Origin: Pelobacter seleniigenes DSM 18267
GTDB taxonomy: Bacteria > Desulfobacterota > Desulfuromonadia > Desulfuromonadales > Geopsychrobacteraceae
Assembly: GCF_000711225.1 (NCBI RefSeq)
Contig: NZ_JOMG01000002.1
Location: 1,686,501-1,750,500 of the forward strand
Direction: 5' to 3'
DNA: 64,000 nucleotides
Positions 1-7,177 of the stretch are shown one piece after another (positions within the stretch are counted from its first letter, which is position 1; every line of letters begins with the position of its first letter). Under the pieces are notes generated by a model. It was not told the origin of the DNA, did no database searches, and saw only the letters and a program-made list of their open reading frames with translations. Both the position numbers and the translations under genes were made by a program.

Positions 1-21
1 CTCCTGAAACGTATCGGTAGT

Positions 22-118
22 GATAAGCGGTGGCGACGAGAACCAGCGTGACCTACCGCAATTTGGTTTTGTATTTCGGGAAGCACCCCGCTATTTTTCC
101 ATCCGCTTAATTATATGG
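22..118 (-). other. degenerate attC-like site after the third cassette
   Basis: On the minus strand, just past the stop codon of the AbiJ-like gene, TAAGCGGATGG is followed about 65 bases later by CCACCGCTTA. The two arms pair except for one unpaired A, the same architecture (stem with an extrahelical base) as the two clear attC sites to the right. The outer core sequences are poor: ATATAAT stands where GCATAAC would be expected, and no clean GTTRRRY follows the second arm. It could be a decayed attC or a chance hairpin. Confidence 0.4.
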
Positions 119-1067
119 TTGCAAGGTTTTTCTCGGCTGTAGTTAAGAATACCAATGTAGATGCTGTCATATGCAGCATGTATGCAACCAAATAACCTGG
201 CACTGTTGTTGGGGTAGAACCTTGTCCATGGCCACTTAGCTTGTTTCGGCCAGTTGGAATACTGCTTTCCAACATGCTGCGTAATGAACTTAGCTGCTGC
301 TGCCAAAATGAAGGAACAAGGTCATTATCAAGACAGACTTGAATTAATGCCTTCGAAGTAGCATTGGCTTGGTATGCCCACTTGCGTTTATCGCATATGG
401 CTTTCATAGTGCTTTCAAATGCTTTCAGGCAGTCATTAAGTGCCTCTTTGTGCTTTCCATGTCTGTAATGCTCATAAGCACTCAGAAATTCTTGTTGGGC
501 ACCTTGATAGCTTTTTTCGTTCAGTAACCGCAATGCTGGTTTTACTGCTTCAGAGTGGAGTAACTCAGAATCCACTCGAACAATTTCACCTTCTATGAAC
601 TGAAAGCCTATTCCATGCTCTTTGAATCTGGCGTTTAGCTCCTCAATGGCATCGTCCACGCTTTCTGAAGCATTTCGCTTATGCAGATAGTCATATTTGC
701 GGGTGAGTCGATCAATATACCTAAAGCTTAATTCAACAATATCTAGCTGCTTTTCAACCTCGTCAACTTGCAATAGATAATTAGCAAGCTCAGTTAAATA
801 CATTCTCTTACCATATTTATCTGCTGTTGGAAGCCGAAACATTCCATACTCTCTGCAAAGAGTATCCACGATAAATTTATAAGCAGATTGGACATTGTGG
901 CCACACCCATAATTGTCGTAATAGTCTTCATTACTTCCAAGTGCATCTGACCAAATATGAACGATTTGCACCCTCAAAGCATTTGGCAGGTCATCGTAGG
1001 TGTAAACATCCGGTACGTCCCCCCTTAAGGCTTTTTGCCTTTTGGAGAATAGGTCAAAAATTGCCAT
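111..1067 (-). CDS. AbiJ-like / STM4504-CBY_0614-type protein (integron cassette 3)
   Basis: The 318-residue protein opens with a motif (LFSKRQK, then RGDVPDVYTYDDLP and LRVQIVHIW) that I recognise from the STM4504/CBY_0614 family, whose N-terminal domain resembles the abortive-infection AbiJ N-terminal domain. The middle is helical and charged. The C-terminal third (YRHGKHKEALNDCLKAFES onward) resembles the helical domain seen at the end of many Abi-type proteins. No catalytic motif is obvious. ATG at 1067 is preceded by AGGAG with five bases of spacing; an in-frame TTG at 1070 is less likely. The start sits about 27 bases inside the cassette boundary, as is usual for cassette genes. The base composition is visibly more AT-rich than the rest of the window, fitting horizontal acquisition. 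A role in phage defence is inferred from family and neighbour only. Confidence 0.7.
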   Translation of the reverse strand: MAIFDLFSKRQKALRGDVPDVYTYDDLPNALRVQIVHIWSDALGSNEDYYDNYGCGHNVQSAYKFIVDTLCREYGMFRLPTADKYGKRMYLTELANYLLQVDEVEKQLDIVELSFRYIDRLTRKYDYLHKRNASESVDDAIEELNARFKEHGIGFQFIEGEIVRVDSELLHSEAVKPALRLLNEKSYQGAQQEFLSAYEHYRHGKHKEALNDCLKAFESTMKAICDKRKWAYQANATSKALIQVCLDNDLVPSFWQQQLSSLRSMLESSIPTGRNKLSGHGQGSTPTTVPGYLVAYMLHMTASTLVFLTTAEKNLATI

Positions 1068-1088
1068 CAATGCTCCTTCCTATTGATT

Positions 1089-1193
1089 GCATAACGGATT
1101 GATTTAAGCGGCAGCGTAGAAACTTTTGCATAGCACTGGCCTTTTTCGAAACGCACCGCTGTTGAACTGTCCGCTTGAAATATGGGTTGGGCG
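1089..1193 (-). other. attC recombination site between cassettes 2 and 3
   Basis: Read on the minus strand, the site begins with core GCCCAAC (positions 1192-1186) and ends with core GTTATGC (1095-1089). The internal arms AAGCGGACAG (1176-1167) and CTGCCGCTT (1114-1106) pair with one unpaired A, the hallmark of a folded bottom-strand attC. The first core is the reverse complement of the first bases of cassette 2 (TTGGGC), which must hold for a genuine cassette because both ends come from the same circular attC. The site starts within a few bases of the TIR gene stop codon. Confidence 0.85.
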
Positions 1194-1200
1194 ACGTCCG

Positions 1201-2106
1201 TTATACGTGGGAAAAGCAATCATTTGCAAACTCGCGCAGTCGGTCTCTATTCAGTCGGCCTCGTTTCCTGATTTGTTCTTTTAGTTCTGCTTCGTGCCTG
1301 AGCGCTGATCCCATCTCGTACATTTTCGAGCCATCCCACATATTCTTTAACTCGCACTCCCAAACGTCCTCGTACGTGCCATTGATCCCGATCATCAATA
1401 CATTTCCAGGTGACACTCCCGCCTCGCTGAGACTGCGCGATAAACTTATGGCCTTCCCGTCGAATATCAGACTGTAACTAAACGACCACTTCATTCCGAG
1501 TTCTGGAACTTCTTTGTGCCAAGGAAGTTTTAGAACGTCGATGATGTGGTTGATTGTTTTATCTGCGGTTTCTGAGAGGTCCCAGTCCATCCGGAAAAAT
1601 TTGTCAAAACGGGTTGAGTGCAGATATATCGCCTCACTCAACTTGTCTCGTGCGTTTGGCCATGGGTAGAGTGGTTTGCCGCCAGCAACGATAGACGCCT
1701 CTCGGTCTTTTCCCCAAACGCCGAGCAACTCTCGGAACCCCTGGTCGTAATTGGTGCGAAAATCGGCGTACCGACGGTGCTTGAGGAGGGGCGGTATGTC
1801 ACAATCCTCAACAAGAACAGGCAAGATGAACGTGCCGCTCATCGCGACTTGCGACATGAGGGCTGCATTAAGTTCTTCAGTAACCCACCGAGAGGTCAAC
1901 GCTGCCTGCGATAGGACTATGAGGAAGTATTTGGCCTCAGCCAAGCCTGCATTGATCCCCCCTGGCACGCTGTCACCGATGCGTAGGTCAAACTTGTCAT
2001 ACCACGCAGGGATCTCTCTCGATGCCAAATCGGCTACGAGACGATCTACAAATGGCTTGTTTATGCTTGAGTGAGAGATGAATACTTTTCCAATGGGAGC
2101 CGTCAT
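1201..2106 (-). CDS. TIR-domain protein with ubiquitin-like C-terminal region (integron cassette 2)
   Basis: The protein has 301 residues. Residues 6-130 form a TIR domain: KVFISHS at the first strand, IPAWYDK in the second region, IGDS, then SRWVTEEL, where W74 and E78 fit the S-x-x-W-x-x-x-E pattern holding the glutamate needed for NAD hydrolysis in active TIR enzymes. Residues about 170-245 read like a beta-grasp (ubiquitin/YukD-like) fold: a strand, a helix (KTINHIIDVLKLP), then SYSLIFDGKAI and LSEAGVSPGNVLMI, which matches the usual 'L-x-G ... L-x-E-x-G-I-x-x-G-x-x-L' ending. A charged helical tail follows. ATG at 2106 has a good AAGGAG site and lies about 20 bases inside the cassette. 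No signal peptide or membrane segment is present. TIR proteins of this size commonly act in antiphage defence; the function here and the ubiquitin-like assignment are inference. Confidence 0.85.
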   Translation of the reverse strand: MTAPIGKVFISHSSINKPFVDRLVADLASREIPAWYDKFDLRIGDSVPGGINAGLAEAKYFLIVLSQAALTSRWVTEELNAALMSQVAMSGTFILPVLVEDCDIPPLLKHRRYADFRTNYDQGFRELLGVWGKDREASIVAGGKPLYPWPNARDKLSEAIYLHSTRFDKFFRMDWDLSETADKTINHIIDVLKLPWHKEVPELGMKWSFSYSLIFDGKAISLSRSLSEAGVSPGNVLMIGINGTYEDVWECELKNMWDGSKMYEMGSALRHEAELKEQIRKRGRLNRDRLREFANDCFSHV

Positions 2107-2121
2107 CTATTCTCCTTATCC

Positions 2122-2209
2122 GCCCAACGTTTGAACTCAGCCGACCTGTGCCGCATAGCGACGACAGGAGCGACGCGGCACTGGGTCGGCTGGAGTGATT
2201 TGTTATGGC
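2122..2209 (-). other. attC recombination site between cassettes 1 and 2
   Basis: On the minus strand the site runs from core GCCATAAC (2209-2202, overlapping the stop codon of the zinc-ribbon gene) to core GTTGGGC (2128-2122). Arms AGCCGACCCAGTGCCGC and GCGGCACAGGTCGGCT pair over about 15 bp with an extrahelical base, the classic attC hairpin. The first core is exactly complementary to the start of cassette 1 at the attI junction (GTTATGGC, minus strand, 2582-2575), which fixes cassette 1 as roughly 2128-2581. Confidence 0.9.
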
Positions 2210-2556
2210 TCAATGAACTTTGACTCAGCAAAGCCACATGCAGAGCACTTATATTCACGTTCTTTTGCACCCATATCCCCAAAGATTCCGTGCGGTTTAG
2301 TTGAAATTATTTCGAACGTGGGGTTTTTACATTTAGGGCATCTCTCACCTGTTGCGCTAGTAAGTGAGTGCATCTTCTCCTTAAGCTCTGCGTTTTCTGA
2401 CACAAGATAAGCGATCTTTAATTTTGCATCAGCTAGTTCAAGACTCAGGTCCGCAAGTAAGTTCTTGAATTCAGCGTCTTCAATATTCTTACTTATTTCC
2501 CTTAGCCTAGTGGCAAGTGAGATTGCTGTAGATACTGATGATATTAGGTCTGCCAC
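2203..2556 (-). CDS. coiled-coil and zinc-ribbon protein (integron cassette 1)
   Basis: This 117-residue hypothetical protein has an N-terminal helical part (residues 1-65, rich in Leu, Glu and Lys, probably a short coiled coil) and a C-terminal zinc ribbon. Two Cys pairs, CPKC and CSAC, are about 30 residues apart and flank a short beta region. GTG at 2556 is chosen because GGAGAGATAA lies just upstream and the codon is about 25 bases inside the cassette boundary. It has no signal peptide or membrane segment. Similar small proteins occur in phages and mobile regions, but I do not recognise a named family. As the first cassette after attI, it would be the closest to a cassette promoter. Confidence 0.6.
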   Translation of the reverse strand: MADLISSVSTAISLATRLREISKNIEDAEFKNLLADLSLELADAKLKIAYLVSENAELKEKMHSLTSATGERCPKCKNPTFEIISTKPHGIFGDMGAKEREYKCSACGFAESKFIEP

Positions 2557-2574
2557 TTATCTCTCCATTTTGTA

Positions 2575-2763
2575 GCCATAACATGTAATATACGTGATAT
2601 TAGCCGTGTTATAACACGGACGCTCAGCAGCCAAATTTTCTTTTCACTATTTATATCAGTAGGTTCTGACAATTTTCTGAAAAATCTGCTTGCGTGATAG
2701 ATGGTTTAATGTAGCATAGATCGCTGTAGAATAAATTACTCAATTGACAATGGAGGAGGGGCC
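2575..2763. other. attI region between integrase start and first cassette
   Basis: This is the non-coding stretch between the divergent integrase gene and cassette 1, the expected position of attI and of the cassette promoter. The junction core GTTATGGC (minus strand, 2582-2575) marks the insertion point of cassette 1. A perfect 16-bp palindrome, CCGTGTTATAACACGG (2604-2619), contains two overlapping inverted GTTAT half-cores and may be an integrase binding site. A strong ribosome binding site, GGAGGAGGGG, precedes the integrase ATG. I could not identify a convincing cassette promoter by eye. Confidence 0.65.
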
Positions 2764-3102
2764 ATGAGTCAACCGCGTTTACTTGATCTGGTGCGTAATG
2801 AAATTCGGTTACGGCATTATAGCATTCGCACTGAAAAATCCTATGTTGACTGGATAACCCGTTTTATCCTGTTCCATAACAAAAGGCATCCACAAGAATT
2901 AGGGGCTGATCACGTCAGCTCTTTTTTAACCTACCTGGCAACACGGCAGAATGTTGCTGCCTCAACCCAGAATCAGGCGCTTAATGCCCTGGTTTTTCTT
3001 TATAGAAATGTCTTGAAAAGCGAGTTTGATGAGCTCGACACGATGGTGCGGGCGAAGAAACCAAAGAAATTGCCGGTGGTGCTCAGCTCTCTTGACAGGT
3101 GA
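2764..3102 (+). pseudogene. intI: truncated integron integrase, N-terminal domain only
   Basis: The reading frame gives 112 residues that match the N-terminal SAM-like DNA-binding domain of integron tyrosine recombinases: LLDLVRNEIRLRHYSIRTEK, then YVDWITRFILFH, then QNQALNALVFLYRNVL and KKLPVVLS. A full integrase has about 320 residues with the catalytic R-H-R-Y tetrad downstream. Here the frame stops straight after the linker that precedes the catalytic domain, and none of the three plus-strand frames downstream resumes integrase sequence. The break coincides with the inverted repeat at 3119-3138. The gene therefore lacks all catalytic residues and cannot move cassettes, so the array is probably frozen unless another integrase acts in trans. 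Orientation, opposite to the cassettes and next to attI, is the normal integron arrangement. Confidence 0.85.
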
Positions 3103-3118
3103 TCAGCATCTCTTCGCA

Positions 3119-3138
3119 GGCTGTTTTTCAACAGCCTT
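3119..3138. repeat. inverted repeat, partial copy of a dispersed repeat
   Basis: AGGCTGTTTTTCAACAGCCT is an inverted repeat with 8-bp arms and a 4-base loop, followed by TTTTCTTCC. The same core (CAGGCTGTT and AACAGCC) recurs at 37929 and 46386. It could act as a terminator, but its recurrence suggests a repetitive element; it sits where the integrase gene is broken. Confidence 0.6.
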
Positions 3139-3438
3139 TTCTTCCTGTAAGATTGTTGGGCGCTGAAGATTTTATTCTCTTCATTTGCCAGAGAACCTGT
3201 GATGCAAGTAGATTAGTTTTCATCCGGAAACGGCCCTTTTCCGCTGTGGCGGTGTCAATCTGCGGGTTTTCTTGTGCGGCGTAAAGTGCTACGCCTCCGC
3301 GCAACCCCTTGATTTCCTTGCCACAACGAAAAATTGTTTGTTTCCAATCTGAAAACTTAGCCGTTGCCCCTCGGAGTTTCCGAATGGCAAGTAGATTAGG
3401 TAAAGAGTTGTCTGCAAAAACAAGAAAGGGAGCAGTTG
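3139..3438. other. non-coding gap after the broken integrase
   Basis: I see no supported gene here. Short frames exist, but none resembles the missing integrase catalytic domain. The last 15 bases carry the ribosome binding site AAAGGGAG of the EVE-domain gene. Confidence 0.5.
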
Positions 3439-3897
3439 ATGAACTACTGGCTGATGAAATCGGAACCGAACGCTTTTGGCATTGACGATCTGCAGAACAT
3501 GCCGGAGCAGACCGAACATTGGGACGGGGTACGCAATTACCAGGCGCGCAATATGATGCGGGATGAGATGAAGGTGGGTGATCAGGTGTTTTTTTACCAT
3601 TCCAATTGCGAGGTCCCGGGGATTGTCGGGCTGATGGAAGTGGTCAAAGAAGGGTATCCGGATTTCACCGCCTTTGACCCGAACAGCAAGTATTTTGACG
3701 AAAAGAGCGATCCGGCCAAGCCGCGCTGGTTCATGGTCGATATCAAGTATCTCCGCCATACCCGGCGGGTGATCCCCCTTGCGGAACTCAAAGAGCATGA
3801 CGCCTTGGAAAACATGGCGCTGGTGCGCAAGGGGAACCGGTTGTCGATCATGCCGGTCAGTCAACAGGAATGGGATTATATCCTGGGCCTTGAATAG
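3439..3897 (+). CDS. EVE-domain protein (thymocyte nuclear protein 1-like)
   Basis: This 152-residue protein is a single EVE domain, a PUA-related fold that binds modified bases in DNA or RNA. The family signatures are visible in order: YWLMKSEP at the start, WDGVRNYQARN with the aromatic and Arg residues that line the pocket, GDQVFFYHS, PGIVGLMEV, and W-x-x-VDIKY further on. Length matches the bacterial family. ATG at 3439 follows AAAGGGAG at a suitable distance; a TTG one codon earlier is less likely. EVE proteins often sit in defence or restriction contexts, and this one lies beside the integron, but its codon use looks like the host chromosome. The ligand cannot be told from sequence. Confidence 0.9.
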   Translation: MNYWLMKSEPNAFGIDDLQNMPEQTEHWDGVRNYQARNMMRDEMKVGDQVFFYHSNCEVPGIVGLMEVVKEGYPDFTAFDPNSKYFDEKSDPAKPRWFMVDIKYLRHTRRVIPLAELKEHDALENMALVRKGNRLSIMPVSQQEWDYILGLE

Positions 3898-3914
3898 CAA
3901 GCGGATGAATTGTT

Positions 3915-4301
3915 TTGGAAAGTAACGTTGTGGAAAGTGAACGACCTGTCGGACAGTGTCGTAGTTGTACGCTCCTGTTAATTCAGCGCTGTTATGGCCG
4001 GCACTGGTGGTTTTGCCTGGTGCGGGAACCGCTGGTCTGGGGGATGCGGATGCTGGCCTGGTGGCATAGGATCGACGCCCACCGTTATGTTGTTCCCAGT
4101 CCAACTTGTCAGGGCTGTATTCGCTTCATGAAAACCGAGCTGGATGAAAAATCACCCCTGTTTCGCGGGCTGAACAAACTGATCGGCCTGCGTTTCAAAG
4201 AATTGCGTGACTCCATGTTGACTGAAGGAGATCATCAGCAAGCCAAGCAAGAGGCTGAAGAACGGATGAACCCCGCTCATTCTGAAAGTAAAGCGGAGTG
4301 A
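3915..4301 (+). CDS. conserved hypothetical cysteine-containing protein
   Basis: I do not recognise a named family. The product of about 128 residues has paired cysteines at the N-terminus (CRSC), two aromatic clusters (RHWWF and LAWWHRIDAHRY), and a third region, PTCQGCIRFMKTELDEKS, which with the first pair could bind a metal. The C-terminal half is charged and helical. The start is uncertain: TTG at 3915 gives the longest frame, and later TTG and GTG codons are possible. It begins 17 bases after the EVE gene, suggesting co-transcription. The 3' end of the gene forms part of a hairpin with 4271-4307. Confidence 0.55.
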   Translation: MESNVVESERPVGQCRSCTLLLIQRCYGRHWWFCLVREPLVWGMRMLAWWHRIDAHRYVVPSPTCQGCIRFMKTELDEKSPLFRGLNKLIGLRFKELRDSMLTEGDHQQAKQEAEERMNPAHSESKAE

Positions 4302-4307
4302 GCGGGG
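4271..4307. terminator. hairpin between convergent genes
   Basis: CCCCGCTCA (4271-4279) and TGAGCGGGG (4299-4307) form a perfect 9-bp stem spanning the stop codon of the preceding gene, in the 26-base gap before the convergent subtilase gene. There is no T-tract on either side, so this may be a weak or factor-assisted bidirectional terminator. Confidence 0.4.
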
Positions 4308-4327
4308 CGATATGCCTTGCGCAGTGG

Positions 4328-6919
4328 TCAGGGGATTGGATAAGGCTGTACCAGAAAATCCAGACTGTTCCGGTCGCTTGAGACGCTGATGGGTGACAGT
4401 TGCTGCAAGGACGGATAGGCTCCAACGACTTCGGCCATTTCATTATAATGACCATCGTTGTCAATATCGGTTGCGGTATAGAGAATATAAGAGCCCGCTG
4501 CCACGTCTGAAAATAGATACCGCAGTTCGCCGTTGGTCAGGGTGCCACTGGTCTCATATTTAATCTCTTCTGTTTGAGGATCGAGCAGTCCGATGTGGAA
4601 ATAACCGCCGTTGACCAATGTCGTACTGAGACTCTTCTGTACGGTAACCGGGACGGCTACGGGTGAAACATCGGGTGCATCTGAACTGAAGGTCACCGTT
4701 GCCAAAGAGGTCCCTGGCGACAGGGTGCTGCGGTCCACACTGAGGGTATAGGTTCCGATGCCCGAGCTGTCGACAGCGCTGGCTGCAACGCTGAGCCAGG
4801 TGGCATCGACGGCAATGCTGACAGTGCCGCTGGAGCCGCTTCCGCTGAGATAAAGCTCTACGGTTAAAGAATCGCTGAAGGTACCGAAATTAAGTGACTC
4901 CGGATTGGTTGCCAGCGCTGTCGGTACAGTTTGATTGGTCTGAGCCCAGGCGACAGCCTTATAGGCATTGATCAGGCCGTAACCGTAATAGTCGTTACGG
5001 CTTGCAGTGTCTGCATCGGTGAGCAGCCCGCTACGCAATAGGGCATCAAAGTCACTGGCCGTCAGGTCCGGATATGCACTTTTAAGCAACGCGGCAACTC
5101 CGGCGACATGGGGGGTCGCCATGGAGGTCCCATGTTTATAGCAGTAGGTGTATTGAAGGGTTGTCCCGCTGTCATCCCCGCAGGTGCTGTAAATATCGTA
5201 GGCTTCGACATGAGCCCCGGCGCCGCCAGGAGCGGCGACATCAACTGTCGGCCCATAGTTTGAATAATAGGTCAAATCTCCGTTGTTATCGACGGCACTG
5301 ACCGCAACGACACCATCATACGCAGCGGGGTAATCGATATCTGCCAGGCCATCGTTGCCGGCTGCGGCAACGACGATAATGCCGGCCGCGTGAACCTGAT
5401 TGTACAAATCCTGTTCGGCCTGGGAGTAGGCGTCGCCGGCTGATCCTAAGCTCATGTTGATGATATCTGCCGGGCGGGCCGGGAGTAAGGTTGAATCGTT
5501 GTCCAGCCCGGCCGCATAACGGACCGCCTGGAGAATGTCATAGCTTGTCCCCACCGCCCCGAGTCCTAACGCCCGAAGCGGCATGATTTTTCCGCTCCAG
5601 GTAACACCGGCAACGCCGGTTGAATTATTGGTTGTCGCGGCAATGATGCCGGTAACATGGGTGCCATGAAAAGAGCTGCTGCCATCGTTTCTTGACTGAT
5701 CACCGGGATCGTTCGGATTATCGTCAATACCGTCGCCATCATTGGATCTGGAGCTGTCCGAGACAAAGTCATAACCGGTGATCAGGCGGCCGTTCAGATC
5801 GGGATGGTTTAACAAGACACCCGTATCGATAACGGCAACGATAACATTGTCGCTGCCAGTGGTGAGATCCCAGGCTTCAGGCAGGTTGATCAGCTGATAG
5901 TTTATAATTTGCTTGTTGTAATCGGAATCATTAGGGGTTGCCGCGGCATAGCGGTAATAATTCAGGTCGGCTGAGGCGACATCGGAACGCCGCCGCAAGG
6001 CCTTGATAATCCTGATGGTGTCCAGTTTGCTGATTTGTGTGGCCGACAGGGCCGATACGCCTGTTGTCGGCGGCGATTTGCTGATCCCCAATGTGGAGAA
6101 TGCCTGGTCCCGGGCGGCATCAGTGTTAAAGCCCATCAGCATGGCCCGGCCCGGTTTCCCGGCCAAGCTCTGCAGCCCTAATTTTTGGGCTTTTTCTGCC
6201 AGTGAGGCTGCAGTTGTGACGGCGGCTGCGGACGATGAGACGTCATCTTTTAAGCGCACGATAATATCTCTGGCGACGAAATCGTCGCTCAGATGCATTT
6301 CCTCTGCTCCCGAACTGGAGTTGTTCTTATCAATGGTCAGGGTATAGCTGGAGGCGTTCGGAATGTTGGGACCGGCGTTATAGGCCCGTACTTCGATATA
6401 GTAGGTTCCCGCTGTCTCAACCCGAAGGGTTTCCGTGGCTCCTGTTCCCATCGAAGCATCGACCTGAAGCTCACTGCTGTCAAAAAGATACAGGTCGAGG
6501 TCGGCGGCAACGGAATCCGGAAAACTCAGTACGATGGTCTGGCCGGCAGTCAGGGGGACCCGAAAGAAATCGCTGCTGTCCCCGCTCTGGTAAGACCGCC
6601 CGCTGCTACCGGAGCCAGGAAGGTTGACATAGCCGCTGACCGTTGTCGGGGAAGAGATCGTTTGAGCTTCATCGAAGCTATCATTGGACCTGAAATCCGC
6701 ATCAGGGTCATTGGTGTCGCTGTCAAACTCCATGAACAATGCTGCGCTAATAGTCCCCTGCACGGTATATGTCGCTGCTGCCGTATCCGTTGAGCTGCTG
6801 CTTTGACTGCCGCCCCCGCCGCCGCAGGAAGAAAGGCTGAGGGCTATCAGCAAGAGAATCGGATAACCGCAAAGGTGCAGGCTTAGCCGCTTGAAAGAGC
6901 GAATTCGTTGCATATTCAT
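4328..6919 (-). CDS. lipoprotein subtilisin-family (S8) serine protease
   Basis: The 863-residue protein begins with a lipoprotein signal (hydrophobic stretch, then LSSC followed by a Gly run), so it is likely anchored at the outer membrane. Residues about 80-200 form a PPC-type pre-peptidase domain (DSSDFFRVPL ... GTYYIEVRAY). After a propeptide-like region comes the S8 catalytic domain with the complete triad: Asp near 365 (VIDTGV), His near 418 (HGTHVTG) and Ser near 599 (GTSMATPHVAG). The oxyanion Asn is in AAAGNDG. The C-terminal 190 residues are beta-rich repeats resembling BACON or Ig-like modules. ATG at 6919 is my choice; a GTG one codon before and ATG at 6913 are alternatives, and the ribosome binding site is weak. 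It probably degrades extracellular protein. It stands alone in its transcription unit. Confidence 0.92.
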   Translation of the reverse strand: MNMQRIRSFKRLSLHLCGYPILLLIALSLSSCGGGGGSQSSSSTDTAAATYTVQGTISAALFMEFDSDTNDPDADFRSNDSFDEAQTISSPTTVSGYVNLPGSGSSGRSYQSGDSSDFFRVPLTAGQTIVLSFPDSVAADLDLYLFDSSELQVDASMGTGATETLRVETAGTYYIEVRAYNAGPNIPNASSYTLTIDKNNSSSGAEEMHLSDDFVARDIIVRLKDDVSSSAAAVTTAASLAEKAQKLGLQSLAGKPGRAMLMGFNTDAARDQAFSTLGISKSPPTTGVSALSATQISKLDTIRIIKALRRRSDVASADLNYYRYAAATPNDSDYNKQIINYQLINLPEAWDLTTGSDNVIVAVIDTGVLLNHPDLNGRLITGYDFVSDSSRSNDGDGIDDNPNDPGDQSRNDGSSSFHGTHVTGIIAATTNNSTGVAGVTWSGKIMPLRALGLGAVGTSYDILQAVRYAAGLDNDSTLLPARPADIINMSLGSAGDAYSQAEQDLYNQVHAAGIIVVAAAGNDGLADIDYPAAYDGVVAVSAVDNNGDLTYYSNYGPTVDVAAPGGAGAHVEAYDIYSTCGDDSGTTLQYTYCYKHGTSMATPHVAGVAALLKSAYPDLTASDFDALLRSGLLTDADTASRNDYYGYGLINAYKAVAWAQTNQTVPTALATNPESLNFGTFSDSLTVELYLSGSGSSGTVSIAVDATWLSVAASAVDSSGIGTYTLSVDRSTLSPGTSLATVTFSSDAPDVSPVAVPVTVQKSLSTTLVNGGYFHIGLLDPQTEEIKYETSGTLTNGELRYLFSDVAAGSYILYTATDIDNDGHYNEMAEVVGAYPSLQQLSPISVSSDRNSLDFLVQPYPIP

Positions 6920-7177
6920 CACTGTCCGCTTATGGCAGCTCAGTGGCAGCGATAGGCCAGACCTGTGCTGTCATTGTTCACAATTGAGGGTCGCCAAAGA
7001 AGGTGATCGTCCTGGTATGGGTATCTAGTCATGACCATCGGAGAAAAGTCAACGGATCTTTTGGGACAACGATACCCATCACATTTCCTGTTGCGATATG
7101 ATTGCAAATACGCAGCCCTCTGCGGCGAACTGTACAAAGTACTTGCTGGCCCGTTTGCCTGATCGCGTGGGGAGGAC

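Noticed and set aside
3103-3288. Continuation of the integron integrase in another frame
   Set aside because: None of the plus-strand frames after 3102 shows the R, H-x-x-R or Y motifs of tyrosine recombinases; the catalytic part is missing rather than frameshifted.
3289-4104. Long minus-strand open frame opposite the EVE gene
   Set aside because: It is antisense to a recognised EVE-domain protein, has low-complexity His/Pro/Arg content and no ribosome site.
7017-7079. Inverted repeat ATGGGTATC / GATACCCAT between the subtilase and panE genes
   Set aside because: The 9-bp arms are 45 bases apart with no T-run or conserved setting; it may be chance.
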